Of a DNA stretch of 64,000 bases, positions 1 through 9,026 are shown piece by piece; the stretch's first letter is position 1; each line of letters begins with the position of its first letter. The position numbers were made by a program, and so were the translations under genes. The DNA comes from Kamptonema formosum PCC 6407. GTDB taxonomy: Bacteria > Cyanobacteriota > Cyanobacteriia > Cyanobacteriales > Microcoleaceae. Location: positions 1,572,590 through 1,636,589 of the forward strand of contig NZ_KB235904.1 in assembly GCF_000332155.1 (NCBI RefSeq), given 5' to 3'. The notes beneath the pieces are model-generated. The model ran no database searches and had not been told where the DNA came from. It worked only from the letters and a program-made list of their open reading frames with translations.

Positions 1-3000
1 TTTCCCAAGATAGAATCTTGACCTTCCCCACCTAAGAGAATATCATTATTTTTACCTCCTAAAATGAAATCATTTCCCTTGCTGCCATCAATGAAGTCAC
101 TACCTTCATTGCCGTTAAGTATGTCCTTACTGTTGCCACCGTAAAGGTTATCGTTGCCTAATTTAGCATGGAAAATATTCCCACTATCTCTACCATGAAA
201 AGCATCATTTTCTAGTGTTCCGAACTGGATGCTATTAGTGTTGTTGCTAGTGTTGTTGCTGTAGATAATATTATCTACGGCATTGGGTTTATTTAGATCG
301 GGACGCACTATCTCCCCGCAAAGACAGGGAATATCTGAGTTGGTTAAAGAAGAGAAAGGGGAAGAATTTATTGTCTCTGTTGGCGTTGGCGTGCCGCTAG
401 GTGTTGGTGTTGCTGTTGGCGTTGGCGTACCGCTAGGTGTTGGTGTTGGAATTGGCGTATTTGTTGACGTTGGAATGGGTGTTGCTGTTGGTGTGGGAGT
501 AGGTGTTTCTGGAGGAGTAGGTGTGGGAGTAGGGGTTCCTGTTGGTGTTGGCGTGCCTGTGGGAATGGGTGTGGGAGTAGGCGTTCCTGTTGGTGTTGGC
601 GTTCCTGTTGGTGTTGGCGTTCCTGTTGGTGTTGGCGTTCCTGTTGGTGTTGGCGTTCCTGTTGGTGTTGGCGTTCCTGTGGGAGTAGGTGTGGGAGTAG
701 GTGTTCCTGTGGGAAGGGGTGTGGGAGTAGGTGTTGCTGTTGGTGTTGGCGTTCCTGTGGGAATGGGTGTGGGAGTAGGCGTTCCTGTTGGTGTTGGCGT
801 TCCTGTGGGAATGGGTGTGGGAGTAGGCGTTCCTGTTGGTGTTGGCGTTCCTGTGGGAATGGGTGTGGGAGTAGGCGTTCCTGTGGGAGTAGGTGTGGGA
901 GTAGGCGTGGGAGTACCTACCACTGTCCCTATAATAGGGAAATCAAAAGGTGTGTTATTGGTGTCAGAATTGACAAATTGCAGAATGCCATTTTTAGTGC
1001 CAATACTAGCAGCATTTAAGGCAATATCAAATGTTACTAGCTGGTTAGGCGCAATAAGATTAGGGAAATTTCCGACTATACTAAAACCAGTCGGCAAACT
1101 AGGAATACTTAGGTTAAGATCGTCAGTGCCTATATTCTTAATAGTGAAGCGTTTGGTGAGAGGAGTATTAACAAAGGTACTCCCGAAATCAACAGCATTG
1201 TTAGTGCCATCAATAATATTATTGTTAGTCGGATCTAAAACTTCTATTTGGGCAAGTTTCTGAAGATTTCCAAAATCAATATCCGTGTATATATTGCCGC
1301 TTTCCGCGACAATATCATTAGGGTTAGGAGTAGTCTGCAACCATCCATTTTGGTTGACTTCTCTAACTCGATAATTTCCAGGTTCAAGGTCGATAAAACT
1401 ATAATTGCCACCTGTAGTAGTTGTCGTAGTTTCTAAGACAGTTTCCGTAGTAGCATCAAGTAAGTTGATTTGCCAATTATCTAGTCCAGTCTCGTTAGCA
1501 TTTTGAATCCCGTCGCCGTTATTGTCTTCAAATTTGATGCCGCTAATGCTGATATTTTGGAAATTCCCAAAGTTATTATCAGTTAAATCAGCATTTGTTA
1601 AATTAATAGCATTAGGTGCTACTGTTTGCGTCCATCCAGATTGCAGAACTTCTTCAAGACTGTAATCACCTGGTAAAACATTGTCAAATTCGTATTGACC
1701 ATTAGCATCTGAGGTAGTATCAGCGATTAAAACCCCTGAACTATCAAGCAATTGAAATTGCCAATTTGGAAGTCCGGTTTCGCCTAAGTCTTGCAATCCA
1801 TTACCATTAATATCATGGAATTTTAAACCGCTAATACTTAAGGTATCAACTGGTAGAGAATTGGAAAACTCTGAGGTGTTATTTGTGCCAGTATTCAGAT
1901 CGAGATTAGTGGCAGTAGCTGCGATATATTGACTTGTTAATAAAGCGGGATGCGTAAAGCTGATATTGGCATTACCAGCATTGTCAGTGTTGACGTTTGT
2001 AAAACCTAAAAATGTTTCTCCTTCTCCATTTCCAGAAGGATCGGCAGCATTATTGGCAAAGAATTCTATGCGGAAGCTAGTATTAGCAGCAGCAGTTAAT
2101 TCCCCTGTAATTACCGTGTTGTTACTACCGAGAAAGGCTGATAATAAATTGGGATAATTTTGACCATCATTGCCGCCGATGAAATCATTATTAGCTTTCG
2201 GTTGATTGCTGTTGGTTAGGGTAATACCTAAATCTACATTATCACTAATGGAGTTGCCTTGAATACTGTTACCAGTGCCGACGGGAATATTGACACCTGC
2301 CGCACCGTTATTAGCGATAATATTGCCCTCATTTGTACCCGTACCGCCAATTTGAGTGTTATTTCCACCATTAATGAATATCCCATTTAGACGGTTAGCA
2401 AGCGCACCAGTACCGGCTGCATCTGTGCCGATGTAATTGCCAATAATTTGATTTCCTGATGAGTTATTATTGCGGATTTCAATGCCGCTTTGCAGATGGC
2501 CAGAAATGATGTTGCGATCGCCTGCTGCTGTTCCCCCAATTATGTTACTTTGAGCACCTCCGGTAATCAAGATGCCCCGTTGCCCTCCTGAAGGAGGTGT
2601 GCCGATAACTGCTGGAGCGCCCCCAGCTAAACCCGTACCTGTAGCATTTGTGCCAATAAAATTGCCTACTACAATGTTATTATTAGTGCCTACACCCTCA
2701 ATTCCAATGTTGGCATCATCTCCGCTGTCGGTATTTCCTGAGCGATCGTTGCCAGAAATGAAATTATCTCGAATCTCATTACTTTTTGCACCGTCGCTAA
2801 TGTGCACTCCCCGCCAATTGTTGCCTAAGTTATTATTACCCGTGTAATCGGTGCCAATAAAGTTGTTTAATACTTCATTTTCATTGGCATTGCCACCTTG
2901 AATTATTATTCCAAACCGATTGTTGCCGGAGATAATATTCCGCGCTGATGGTAGAGTTCCGCCGATGGTGTTGTTAGCACTCCAAATCAATAGGCCATAA

Positions 3001-3431
3001 TTATTGTTCGGTGAGGCAACTGTCCCGGTGAGATCGGTACCTATATAGTTACCTTGAATAACGTTGTTAGTTCCCGAAGCGATCAAAATCCCGTTTTCAG
3101 TGAACCGATTGATCGCCAAACCCTGCACGGTATTGTTGGATGAAGAGATAGACAAACCGTTTGCACCGGCACCGGCACCTGTGCCGTTGAGTTCGATTAG
3201 GGGTGTACCGGTGTAAGTTGGCCCCCCTTGACTCCAGGCATTAATTAACGTACCTGCGTTGTCTGTGAGATTGGGTAAGGGAGATAAGAGGTTTATTGTC
3301 TCGTTTGGATTGCCTGTAGTGAGATTGAAAAGGATCTCGTCTGCGCCCGCATTGCTATTTGCTTGTGCGATCGCATCTCGCAATGTGCCAACACCACTGT
3401 CAGCGTTAGTGGTTACTGTATAGGTAGCCAT
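1..3431 (-). CDS. Giant secreted beta-helix / SdrD-like / RTX-type protein (3' end beyond window)
   Basis: The reading frame is open from the ATG at 3431 to the window edge (over 1,140 codons), so the C-terminus is missing. Residues 1 to about 510 are Asn/Gly-rich repeats of the right-handed beta-helix type (recurring NIISGN, NYIGTD, NNTIGG). Two SdrD/prealbumin-like domains follow (about 532-715, each starting with SG-K-F-D-NGDG-Q), then a choice-of-anchor-D type beta domain (about 724-825). A Pro-Thr-Gly linker spans about 838-1017 and contains almost nothing but PTPTG, PTPIPTG and PTPTP. After a CLCGE motif come Gly-Asp-Asn-rich, RTX-like calcium-binding repeats (about 1065 onward). No classical signal peptide is visible, which suits type I secretion of RTX proteins (family knowledge). 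Adhesin or extracellular matrix protein is the likely role (inference). Confidence 0.85.
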   Translation of the reverse strand, partial: MATYTVTTNADSGVGTLRDAIAQANSNAGADEILFNLTTGNPNETINLLSPLPNLTDNAGTLINAWSQGGPTYTGTPLIELNGTGAGAGANGLSISSSNNTVQGLAINRFTENGILIASGTNNVIQGNYIGTDLTGTVASPNNNYGLLIWSANNTIGGTLPSARNIISGNNRFGIIIQGGNANENEVLNNFIGTDYTGNNNLGNNWRGVHISDGAKSNEIRDNFISGNDRSGNTDSGDDANIGIEGVGTNNNIVVGNFIGTNATGTGLAGGAPAVIGTPPSGGQRGILITGGAQSNIIGGTAAGDRNIISGHLQSGIEIRNNNSSGNQIIGNYIGTDAAGTGALANRLNGIFINGGNNTQIGGTGTNEGNIIANNGAAGVNIPVGTGNSIQGNSISDNVDLGITLTNSNQPKANNDFIGGNDGQNYPNLLSAFLGSNNTVITGELTAAANTSFRIEFFANNAADPSGNGEGETFLGFTNVNTDNAGNANISFTHPALLTSQYIAATATNLDLNTGTNNTSEFSNSLPVDTLSISGLKFHDINGNGLQDLGETGLPNWQFQLLDSSGVLIADTTSDANGQYEFDNVLPGDYSLEEVLQSGWTQTVAPNAINLTNADLTDNNFGNFQNISISGIKFEDNNGDGIQNANETGLDNWQINLLDATTETVLETTTTTTGGNYSFIDLEPGNYRVREVNQNGWLQTTPNPNDIVAESGNIYTDIDFGNLQKLAQIEVLDPTNNNIIDGTNNAVDFGSTFVNTPLTKRFTIKNIGTDDLNLSIPSLPTGFSIVGNFPNLIAPNQLVTFDIALNAASIGTKNGILQFVNSDTNNTPFDFPIIGTVVGTPTPTPTPTPTGTPTPTPIPTGTPTPTGTPTPTPIPTGTPTPTGTPTPTPIPTGTPTPTATPTPTPLPTGTPTPTPTPTGTPTPTGTPTPTGTPTPTGTPTPTGTPTPTGTPTPTPIPTGTPTPTGTPTPTPTPPETPTPTPTATPIPTSTNTPIPTPTPSGTPTPTATPTPSGTPTPTETINSSPFSSLTNSDIPCLCGEIVRPDLNKPNAVDNIIYSNNTSNNTNSIQFGTLENDAFHGRDSGNIFHAKLGNDNLYGGNSKDILNGNEGSDFIDGSKGNDFILGGKNNDILLGGEGQDSILG
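382..920. repeat. Coding minisatellite for the Pro-Thr-Gly linker
   Basis: About 540 bp of imperfect tandem units, mostly 6, 12 and 18 bp (GTTGGTGTTGGCGTTCCT and GGTGTGGGAGTAGGC on the + strand). They encode the Pro-Thr-rich linker of the minus-strand secreted protein. All units are multiples of three, so length changes keep the frame. The + strand also has a long Val-Gly reading frame here, which is only the shadow of the repeat. Confidence 0.9.
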
Positions 3432-3601
3432 GATGCACCTGATCTAATGTAAAAAATAAGTTCGGTCTTGGCTACGAGTCTAGCAATTTTACGGAGATTT
3501 GTGGGGGGTTTCACCCCCTAATTACCCAAAATTTATGTAAATATACCTAAAGTTAGGTAAATTATTCAGGTGTGAGCACTTACGTATTGTGAATATATAA
3601 C

Positions 3602-3690
3602 TAGGGGCTATGGGCTAGGGGCTAGGGCTAGGGTAAAGAAGGGGCTAGGGGCTAGGGGCTAGGGACTAGGGTAAAGAAGGGGCTAGAGTA
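3602..3690. repeat. GGGGCTA heptanucleotide STRR
   Basis: Degenerate tandem copies of GGGGCTA/GGGGCTAG interrupted by GTAAAGAAG. The same family (either strand) recurs at 4139-4168, 6823-6857, 24585-24615, 24866-24897 and 56017-56046, always between genes. This matches the cyanobacterial short tandemly repeated repetitive (STRR) class. Confidence 0.85.
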
Positions 3691-3693
3691 AGA

Positions 3694-3777
3694 ATGGGAC
3701 TTGACGCAGTTGAGATAGTGATGACATGGGAAAATTCTTTTGGTATAGAAATTAGTGATGATGAGGCAATTCTGTAA
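3694..3777 (+). pseudogene. Acyl-carrier-protein-like remnant
   Basis: A 27-codon stretch reads MGLDAVEIVM then TWENSFGIEISDDEA before a stop. It resembles the helix II-III region of acyl carrier proteins (consensus GLDSxEhVM..LEExFGIEIPDExA). The serine that carries phosphopantetheine is Ala here, and the helix I and helix IV parts are missing. It follows directly on an STRR. Most likely a decayed fragment; the match is short, so the call is tentative. Confidence 0.4.
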
Positions 3778-3927
3778 TTAGAGATTTGGCTGACATCAGC
3801 GATCGAGATTTCAAAGATGATGATGCTTTTGCCTATATTCTTGGTATTTTTTGAACCCAACTCTAACCCCTGTTTGCATCCTCCACATCCGACGCATTGC
3901 CCAAAATACACTCGGTGTATAAATATT

Positions 3928-3963
3928 TTAATTTTTAATTTTTAATTTTTAATTTTTAATTAA
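3928..3963. repeat. TTTTTAA heptanucleotide STRR
   Basis: About five copies of AATTTTT. The family recurs at 11147-11178 (inside the GH116 gene), 36565-36600 and 53789-53818. The rest of the 3432-4194 gap holds only STRRs (3602-3690, 4139-4168), the ACP-like remnant and one copy of the GCAACCGCCAAGGCGGTTA-type repeat at about 4053-4077. Confidence 0.8.
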
Positions 3964-4194
3964 TTAGTAGACACTTAAATTTACTATCACAATCACAAAA
4001 GGGGTTAGACCCCTGGTGTGTTAGATACAATACTATAACGTTGCAAACTTTTATAGCAACCCCCAAGGCGGTTAGGGCAAATCCCAGTGTTACCTCTGGT
4101 TCATAATCCATTAGGTCGTAAGCTTTTCCCTCAACGCTCGCCCCTAGCGCCTAGCCCCTAGCCCCTAACTATAGTTGTCCACAGGTGTCAAGGA

Positions 4195-6678
4195 ATGTTG
4201 GAGTACCAACTCCCTAGAACCAGTCGCCAACATCTTCTTAAAATATCCAGTGCATTCAGGTGCAGACTTATGCCGACCCCGAAGCCGACATCCCAAGAAG
4301 CCAATAGCCACTCTGTTAAAGCGTTACTTTCCGCAGATATTCCTCGGACTAAAAACGGTAACGGCAGCTTGGTTGAGCCAAATATGGAACAATTATTACA
4401 AGCTTTGGCGGCACAGGTGCCAAGTCACTCTGCCCAAATCGAACAATTGAAAGTTTGGAAACAATACCTAGAGCGCCTTTTTCAATTTCAGCGTTCTAGC
4501 CGGGTGTTAATGGCTGTCATGGAACCGGAGACTTTTATTCTGCGTTATGCTAACTCGGCTTTCTGTCGGTTGGCGGGTTTGGAAGGAACCCACGAGGGAA
4601 CTGATTTTGGTGGTTTGTTGACAGGATTGGGTATCGGGTTGCTGGATTTGTTTGAAGACTGGGACGGCCGGACAGCGGAGCAGCTATACCGCCGTCATAT
4701 TTTGTACTGGGTATTCAAACAGCTATATCAGATTGACCTGGAAAGTTTGCGAGTGCTTGATGAACCCGTAATGGCTACTGTCAAAAGTCCGCTGCACCGA
4801 GAGCATCGGTTTGTGGAATTTTGGTTGGGTTCCGAAGAGCTAAAAGTTACTCGCATTGACCCGAAAATAGATGAGTTTTCGGATTTTCATCTAAAGTTAA
4901 TGCCAGCCTCGGAGCGGGAAGCTTGGCTAATGCAGCCTAATCAATTGGCAACTTTGGCGGATAGACTGCGGTTAGAAAATTACCGTGTGGAAGGTCTGTT
5001 GCTGTTAGAAGGTTTTGATGTCACGGGACAGGAACAAATTCGGCGGTTGACGCAGTTATTGATAGATAGAGATTCAATTCTAAGACCGGAAAAGTTTAAG
5101 AAAATAGATAAACGTTTGCGATCGCTCTTTGGCGCAGATGGTAGCATTCTTTTGCGGACTGATGGCTCCGAAGCGCAACTCTTTATCTGCAAAGACGGTC
5201 ACGATATCAGGCCGACAGTGTATGCGTTACAGTCTCTCGAAGGTTCTCACTTTTTGCAGGCAACGGCGGCTAATCAAGTCTGGAACGTGCCTGATTTGCG
5301 GCGGGAGTGCGAAACGGAGTGCGATCGCTACTTACGGAAAATGGGAGTGCGATCGATGTTGCTAATTCCCTTAGTGGTGAAAACTATCAATCGCGAAGGG
5401 GGAGGAAATCAGATTTTAGGAGTAGTGGGATTAACGTGCGATCGCCCCAACCATTTTAACGGTATCGACTGCCAACACGCTCAAGAACTAATTCCCGCCT
5501 TCATTGCGGCCCTACGGCAAGCCATTCAGCAGCGCTTCACCCACATCCACAACATCCATCCCGCCGTCGAGTGGCGGTTCGTACAGGAAGCAGAGCGACG
5601 CAGTTGGGGCCTACCACCGGAGACAATAGTTTTTAGCGAAGTATATCCCCTTTATGGTATCTCCGATATTCGCGGCTCCTCAGAAGAGCGCAACCGTGCC
5701 ATTCAAGGCGACTTGCTCGAACAATTTCGTCTAGGCTTAGCGATCGTTGAGGCTTTGTGTACAACTCAAGGTACTCCCTTGGGAGAACAACTTCGACTGG
5801 ATATGCTGGACTATATCAAGCATTTGCAGGAAAAAGTAACTGTAGATATGGAAGTCCGAGCCGCAGAGTATCTGAGCGAGCATTTAGAAGTATATTTTGA
5901 CCATTTTATGCAGTGCGGGCCGGAGGTGCAAGCAGCACTGGAAGCTTACCAAGCAGCTTGCAAAAACGAACATCAATGCGTTTATGGCGAACGGACTCGC
6001 TATGATGAAATGCTCAGTTTAATTACTGCTAATTTGCAGGAAACTTGGGCAAAATGGCAAGAGCGGATGCAGCAAATTATCCCCCATTATTGCGATATTG
6101 AATGCACCGATGGCATGGATCACATGATTTATATCGGCAAGTCAATTGATAGTAAATTTACTCCCTTTCACTTGCACAGTCTGCGTTATGAACAATTAAG
6201 AGCTGTTTGCGATTGTGCTAGAGCTGCTTTTCGCTTACAAGCTGATGCTAAAATCAATTTACAACTAGCTCATTTAATTTTAGTACAGAATACAACGATC
6301 AACATTTTTCACAACGAAAATACTGAAAAAATGTTTGATGTCCAAGGCACTCGCGATATTCGCTACGAACTTGTTAAAAAACGGATTGAAAAAGCGGTTG
6401 ATAAAGACGCTCAAGAACGAATTACGCAGTCTGGAATGCTAACTATTGTTTATTCTAATGAGGATGAGTGGGAAGAATATCGGCAATATTTACGCTATCT
6501 AGCTCGCGAGGGTTGTGTGGAGTCAAAAATTCAAACTGGTATGGTAGAACCGCTGCAAGGAGTGAGTGGTTTGAGGTTTGGTCGCGTGCGTATTCTTCCT
6601 TTTCCTGAAGTTGCTTCTGAGGTAAGTGAAGTAACTGTTATCAATGAATCGGGAAATATAATACCTGTTAACTGTTAA
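4195..6678 (+). CDS. GAF (and PAS-like) domain protein
   Basis: Up to 827 residues. A PAS-like stretch (about 92-130, with RYANSAFCRLAG) is followed by a GAF domain (about 290-440: RSLFGADGSILL, then a drop to VRSMLLIPLVV and LGVVGLTCDRP). The C-terminal half is helical and shows no kinase, cyclase or GGDEF motif, so the output is unknown. Three starts are possible: ATG 4195 (an AAGGA lies directly against it, too close for a normal ribosome site), ATG 4270 and ATG 4384; the first ~60 residues are low in conserved features, so a later start is plausible. The final residues PVNC and the stop come from a TTAACTG repeat. Role in small-molecule or redox sensing is inference from the GAF domain only. 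Confidence 0.8.
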   Translation: MLEYQLPRTSRQHLLKISSAFRCRLMPTPKPTSQEANSHSVKALLSADIPRTKNGNGSLVEPNMEQLLQALAAQVPSHSAQIEQLKVWKQYLERLFQFQRSSRVLMAVMEPETFILRYANSAFCRLAGLEGTHEGTDFGGLLTGLGIGLLDLFEDWDGRTAEQLYRRHILYWVFKQLYQIDLESLRVLDEPVMATVKSPLHREHRFVEFWLGSEELKVTRIDPKIDEFSDFHLKLMPASEREAWLMQPNQLATLADRLRLENYRVEGLLLLEGFDVTGQEQIRRLTQLLIDRDSILRPEKFKKIDKRLRSLFGADGSILLRTDGSEAQLFICKDGHDIRPTVYALQSLEGSHFLQATAANQVWNVPDLRRECETECDRYLRKMGVRSMLLIPLVVKTINREGGGNQILGVVGLTCDRPNHFNGIDCQHAQELIPAFIAALRQAIQQRFTHIHNIHPAVEWRFVQEAERRSWGLPPETIVFSEVYPLYGISDIRGSSEERNRAIQGDLLEQFRLGLAIVEALCTTQGTPLGEQLRLDMLDYIKHLQEKVTVDMEVRAAEYLSEHLEVYFDHFMQCGPEVQAALEAYQAACKNEHQCVYGERTRYDEMLSLITANLQETWAKWQERMQQIIPHYCDIECTDGMDHMIYIGKSIDSKFTPFHLHSLRYEQLRAVCDCARAAFRLQADAKINLQLAHLILVQNTTINIFHNENTEKMFDVQGTRDIRYELVKKRIEKAVDKDAQERITQSGMLTIVYSNEDEWEEYRQYLRYLAREGCVESKIQTGMVEPLQGVSGLRFGRVRILPFPEVASEVSEVTVINESGNIIPVNC

Positions 6679-6743
6679 CTGGTAATTGGTAACTGGTAAT
6701 TGGTAATTGGTAATTGGTAATTGGTAATTGGTAATTGGTAATT
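6661..6743. repeat. TTAACTG then TTGGTAA STRR
   Basis: Two TTAACTG units, the second holding the stop codon of the GAF gene, lead into about nine TTGGTAA/CTGGTAA units. The TTGGTAA family recurs at 8959-8990, 9527-9562, 34445-34503, 39897-40003 and 57359-57431. Confidence 0.9.
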
Positions 6744-6756
6744 CTTAATTACCTAT

Positions 6757-6857
6757 CTTCCCCATCTCCCCCATCTCCCCTATCTTCCCCCTCTTTCCCT
6801 CTCCCCCTCTCTTCCTCTTCCCTAGCCCCTAGCCCCTAGCCCCTAGCCCCTAGTCCC
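6757..6857. repeat. CCCCATCTC and CCCCTAG STRRs
   Basis: A pyrimidine-rich run of CCCCATCTC/CCCCCTCTC units followed by five CCCTAGC units. With 6661-6743 it fills almost the whole gap before the next gene. Confidence 0.8.
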
Positions 6858-6957
6858 TTCTTAAAAAAATGTCCGCCCTTCACAGTCTACATTCCGCAGG
6901 ATGTAGTTACATTGTTATCTAAAGCTATTGGCACTATATTTTGTAGGAGTGTTGAAG

Positions 6958-7383
6958 GTGAACGCTGCTGAACAAGCTAGGAATATTGAAGTTGCCAGCA
7001 AAATTGCTGCTGTTGTAAATTTATTCAAGTCACAGTTCCCAGATGTGAGAGTCGATCTCAAACCTTGGATGAATGATGCGGATACTAGGGAACTCGTCGA
7101 TCCTGATTCTATTGACATTGGCTTTCACTTCCCCGGTAGGAGTCGGTTGCTGCAAAGCCGCAGCATTTTAATCCAGATCCGATTTTACGACGATCCGGTA
7201 GATGGCGATCGCCGCGCGATCGGAGTTGAAGCCGCTGGTTACGATCATTCTGGTCAACAGTGGCGATTTTCAACGGTGGATAATTGGGGTTTTGCGGGGA
7301 CAAAGGAACCAGCATCCGAGTCGGCGGAAAAGCTGAAACATTTTTGTCGGCAAATATTTGAACTGTTTAATAGTTCAGTTTAA
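6958..7383 (+). CDS. Conserved hypothetical protein, soluble, 141 aa
   Basis: I prefer the GTG at 6958 because AGGAG (6945-6949) sits 8 bases upstream; a TTG at 6928 would give ten more residues but has no ribosome site. The product is a small alpha/beta protein with no signal peptide or membrane segment. Motifs include FKSQFPDVRVDLKPW near the N-terminus, RSILIQIRFYDD in the middle and WRFSTVDNWGF near the end. No family or function recognised. Its stop overlaps by 4 bases the stop of the convergent gene. Confidence 0.65.
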   Translation: MNAAEQARNIEVASKIAAVVNLFKSQFPDVRVDLKPWMNDADTRELVDPDSIDIGFHFPGRSRLLQSRSILIQIRFYDDPVDGDRRAIGVEAAGYDHSGQQWRFSTVDNWGFAGTKEPASESAEKLKHFCRQIFELFNSSV

Positions 7384-7796
7384 GGCTGGCAATTTCCTTT
7401 GAGACTGCAACTAATTGGATAAGTTGATTCGTATGTTGTAGATCGTTTGCCAAATAGCGTATAGCGGTTATCGCGGACTTGTTCGTAGATGCGATCGCCT
7501 ACCCATTTCAGACCTGGCATTGCGCGATAAGTGGCAACAAATATATTTCCTGCTGGCAGTAAGCGACCGATTTCTTCAGCGGCGTTGCTGCCTTGCCAGC
7601 GGCGATCTGGTGCGTTTCCATCTATTAAGATCATGCCCATTTCGCAGTCTTGAGGCGTTATCTCAAATTTGTATAACTTTTCTTTGTCTTGCATAGGTAT
7701 ATACTGAAATTCTTGACCTTTATCTAAGTTTTCAAGTAGTTGTACTAAGGTAACGCAGAGATTGCAATTGCCGTCGTAGATTACGTAGTAAGTCAT
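7380..7796 (-). CDS. DCC-family thiol-disulfide oxidoreductase (DUF393)
   Basis: 138 residues. The N-terminus YVIYDGNCNLCVTLV carries the hallmark YDGxCxxC of the DCC/DUF393 family, a thioredoxin-like fold with a CxxC pair at Cys11 and Cys14. The usual partner motif (a Tyr/Ala-rich helix with GxxYxxVxxNR) is seen as VGDRIYEQVRDNRYTLFGK. Length fits the family. A thiol-disulfide exchange role is family knowledge; the substrate is unknown. Convergent with the preceding gene with a 4-base overlap at the stops, and no terminator hairpin is visible between them. Confidence 0.8.
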   Translation of the reverse strand: MTYYVIYDGNCNLCVTLVQLLENLDKGQEFQYIPMQDKEKLYKFEITPQDCEMGMILIDGNAPDRRWQGSNAAEEIGRLLPAGNIFVATYRAMPGLKWVGDRIYEQVRDNRYTLFGKRSTTYESTYPISCSLKGNCQP

Positions 7797-7902
7797 TGAG
7801 TATAGTTGATATTTATGCCATCTAATTATAGCATAACTTAGAAGCTTTATAAGGGATAATTAATTAAGTGTATTTTCTACTAAAATGAAAACCGAAACTA
7901 CT

Positions 7903-8811
7903 TTACAGTTCCAGAGGAGCGATTATACCTAATAGTTCTTGCAGTATAAATTGTAGTAAAGTTTGAGTTGCTAGTATTAAACCTAACCTTGCTTGAGCAA
8001 GTTTTGGTGTTTCTGTCTTCACTTCTCCCCAAATGCGACATTGACTATAAAACGTCTGGAAAGTATCGCTTAAAGTATTGGCTAATTTGAGCCAATCTGT
8101 TGATTTATTGGTGATTAGCGGCTTTTCAAAACCTCCGTTAAAAAGGGAAGCTAGAGTGTCTAAAGTTGTAAATAATTGGGAAATTAAATTGAGTTCTGCG
8201 GGATGTATTAATCGCAGACGGTTGTTAGAATTTAGCCAGGGTATGGGGTTGGGATTGATAATCTGCCAAGGTGCGAGGCTGGTTTGCCGATCGCGCTCCA
8301 CAAGCTCTATAATCCGATCGCGGTCAGCTAGTCGCAACAGGGAACAGCAACGAGCATGGCTATATTGAACTGGAAAGATGCGATCGCTTTCCACAGAGGC
8401 GGATTTAATTTGACTCTCTCTCTTTTCTAACGTCTGTGGGGTGTCAGTGAGGTATTGCAACCAGGCGGCTACACTTACATCGGTTAATTCAAACAAAATC
8501 ATCCCCGATGGCAAAACTTCAATGGTGAAATTTTCCTTACTTAAAAAGCCTATATTTTCATTCTCTTTTTGGCATTTAGCTGCAAGCTGGGTAGCAACTT
8601 CGATCGCTGGTTGTTGCCAAAGATGAGCGAGTTTAAGCGCGATCGCAGATATGTATTGCACTCGCCTAAAATCTTTAGTGCGCTGTAAGGGTATTTCCTC
8701 AAGCGCGATCGAAGGGGATGCGATCGCAGCTTCTAATAGTTTCAGTAAAATACCTTTCACGCCTAAAACTAAGATCGCACCCACCTCCTGCATCTTTGGT
8801 ATCTCGTGCAT
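7903..8811 (-). CDS. Stand-alone DALR anticodon-binding domain protein (ArgRS tail-like)
   Basis: 302 residues. The C-terminal half (about 150-302) resembles the DALR anticodon-binding domain of arginyl-tRNA synthetase: YSHARCCSLLR matches the ArgRS Y-AHARI-SILR signature, and the end (FYSQCRIW, ARLGLILATQTLLQFIL, LGIIAPLEL) matches the ArgRS tail. The catalytic Rossmann core with its HIGH and KMSKS motifs is missing. The N-terminal ~110 residues (LVLGVKGILLKLLEAAI, later AIALKLAHLW) resemble the add-1 type N-terminal domain only weakly. A tRNA-binding accessory role is inference. The start is ATG 8811; an alternative is Met7. Confidence 0.7.
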   Translation of the reverse strand: MHEIPKMQEVGAILVLGVKGILLKLLEAAIASPSIALEEIPLQRTKDFRRVQYISAIALKLAHLWQQPAIEVATQLAAKCQKENENIGFLSKENFTIEVLPSGMILFELTDVSVAAWLQYLTDTPQTLEKRESQIKSASVESDRIFPVQYSHARCCSLLRLADRDRIIELVERDRQTSLAPWQIINPNPIPWLNSNNRLRLIHPAELNLISQLFTTLDTLASLFNGGFEKPLITNKSTDWLKLANTLSDTFQTFYSQCRIWGEVKTETPKLAQARLGLILATQTLLQFILQELLGIIAPLEL

Positions 8812-8870
8812 AAGTCATGTATTAAGCTTTCTCGCATCTAATACCAAATCCAGCTTTACTACCCTCTTGA

Positions 8871-8938
8871 TTGTCATTGCGAGCGAAGTGAAGCAATCTC
8901 AAAACCTTGCGATTGCTTCGCTTCGCTCGCAATGACAA
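8871..8938. repeat. Long hairpin repeat, 28-bp arms (TTGTCATTGCGAGCGAAG type)
   Basis: Left arm 8871-8898 and right arm 8911-8938 are reverse complements with one T/C difference, around a 12-base loop. The arm begins TTGTCATTGCGAGCGAAG, a palindrome type I know from many bacterial genomes. It lies upstream of the DALR gene start and downstream of the GH116 gene. Confidence 0.85.
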
Positions 8939-8958
8939 GTATTTAATCGGAGATGGTA

Positions 8959-9026
8959 TAATTACCAATTACCAATTAGCAATTACCAGTTAACAGTTAA
9001 CAGTTAACAGTTAACAATTAACAATT
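8959..9026. repeat. CCAATTA then CAGTTAA STRR
   Basis: About three CCAATTA-type units pass into six TTAACAG/TTAACAA units. The latter run into the 3' end of the minus-strand GH116 gene and encode its last residues (LLIVNC) and stop codon. Confidence 0.9.

Noticed and set aside
283-1263. 326-codon + strand frame of Val-Gly repeats
   Set aside because: It is the antisense of the PTPTG-coding repeat in the minus-strand secreted protein; the minus strand frame has real domains on both sides.
3666-3911. Minus-strand 81-codon frame with Cys-rich start
   Set aside because: Overlaps an STRR and the ACP-like remnant on the other strand; composition is not protein-like beyond the first residues.
4175-4450. 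Alternative 91-codon frame overlapping the GAF gene start
   Set aside because: It is out of frame with the long coding sequence and stops after 91 codons.
8651-8935. + strand frame ending in the long hairpin
   Set aside because: Antisense to the DALR gene and running into a palindromic repeat; no ribosome site.
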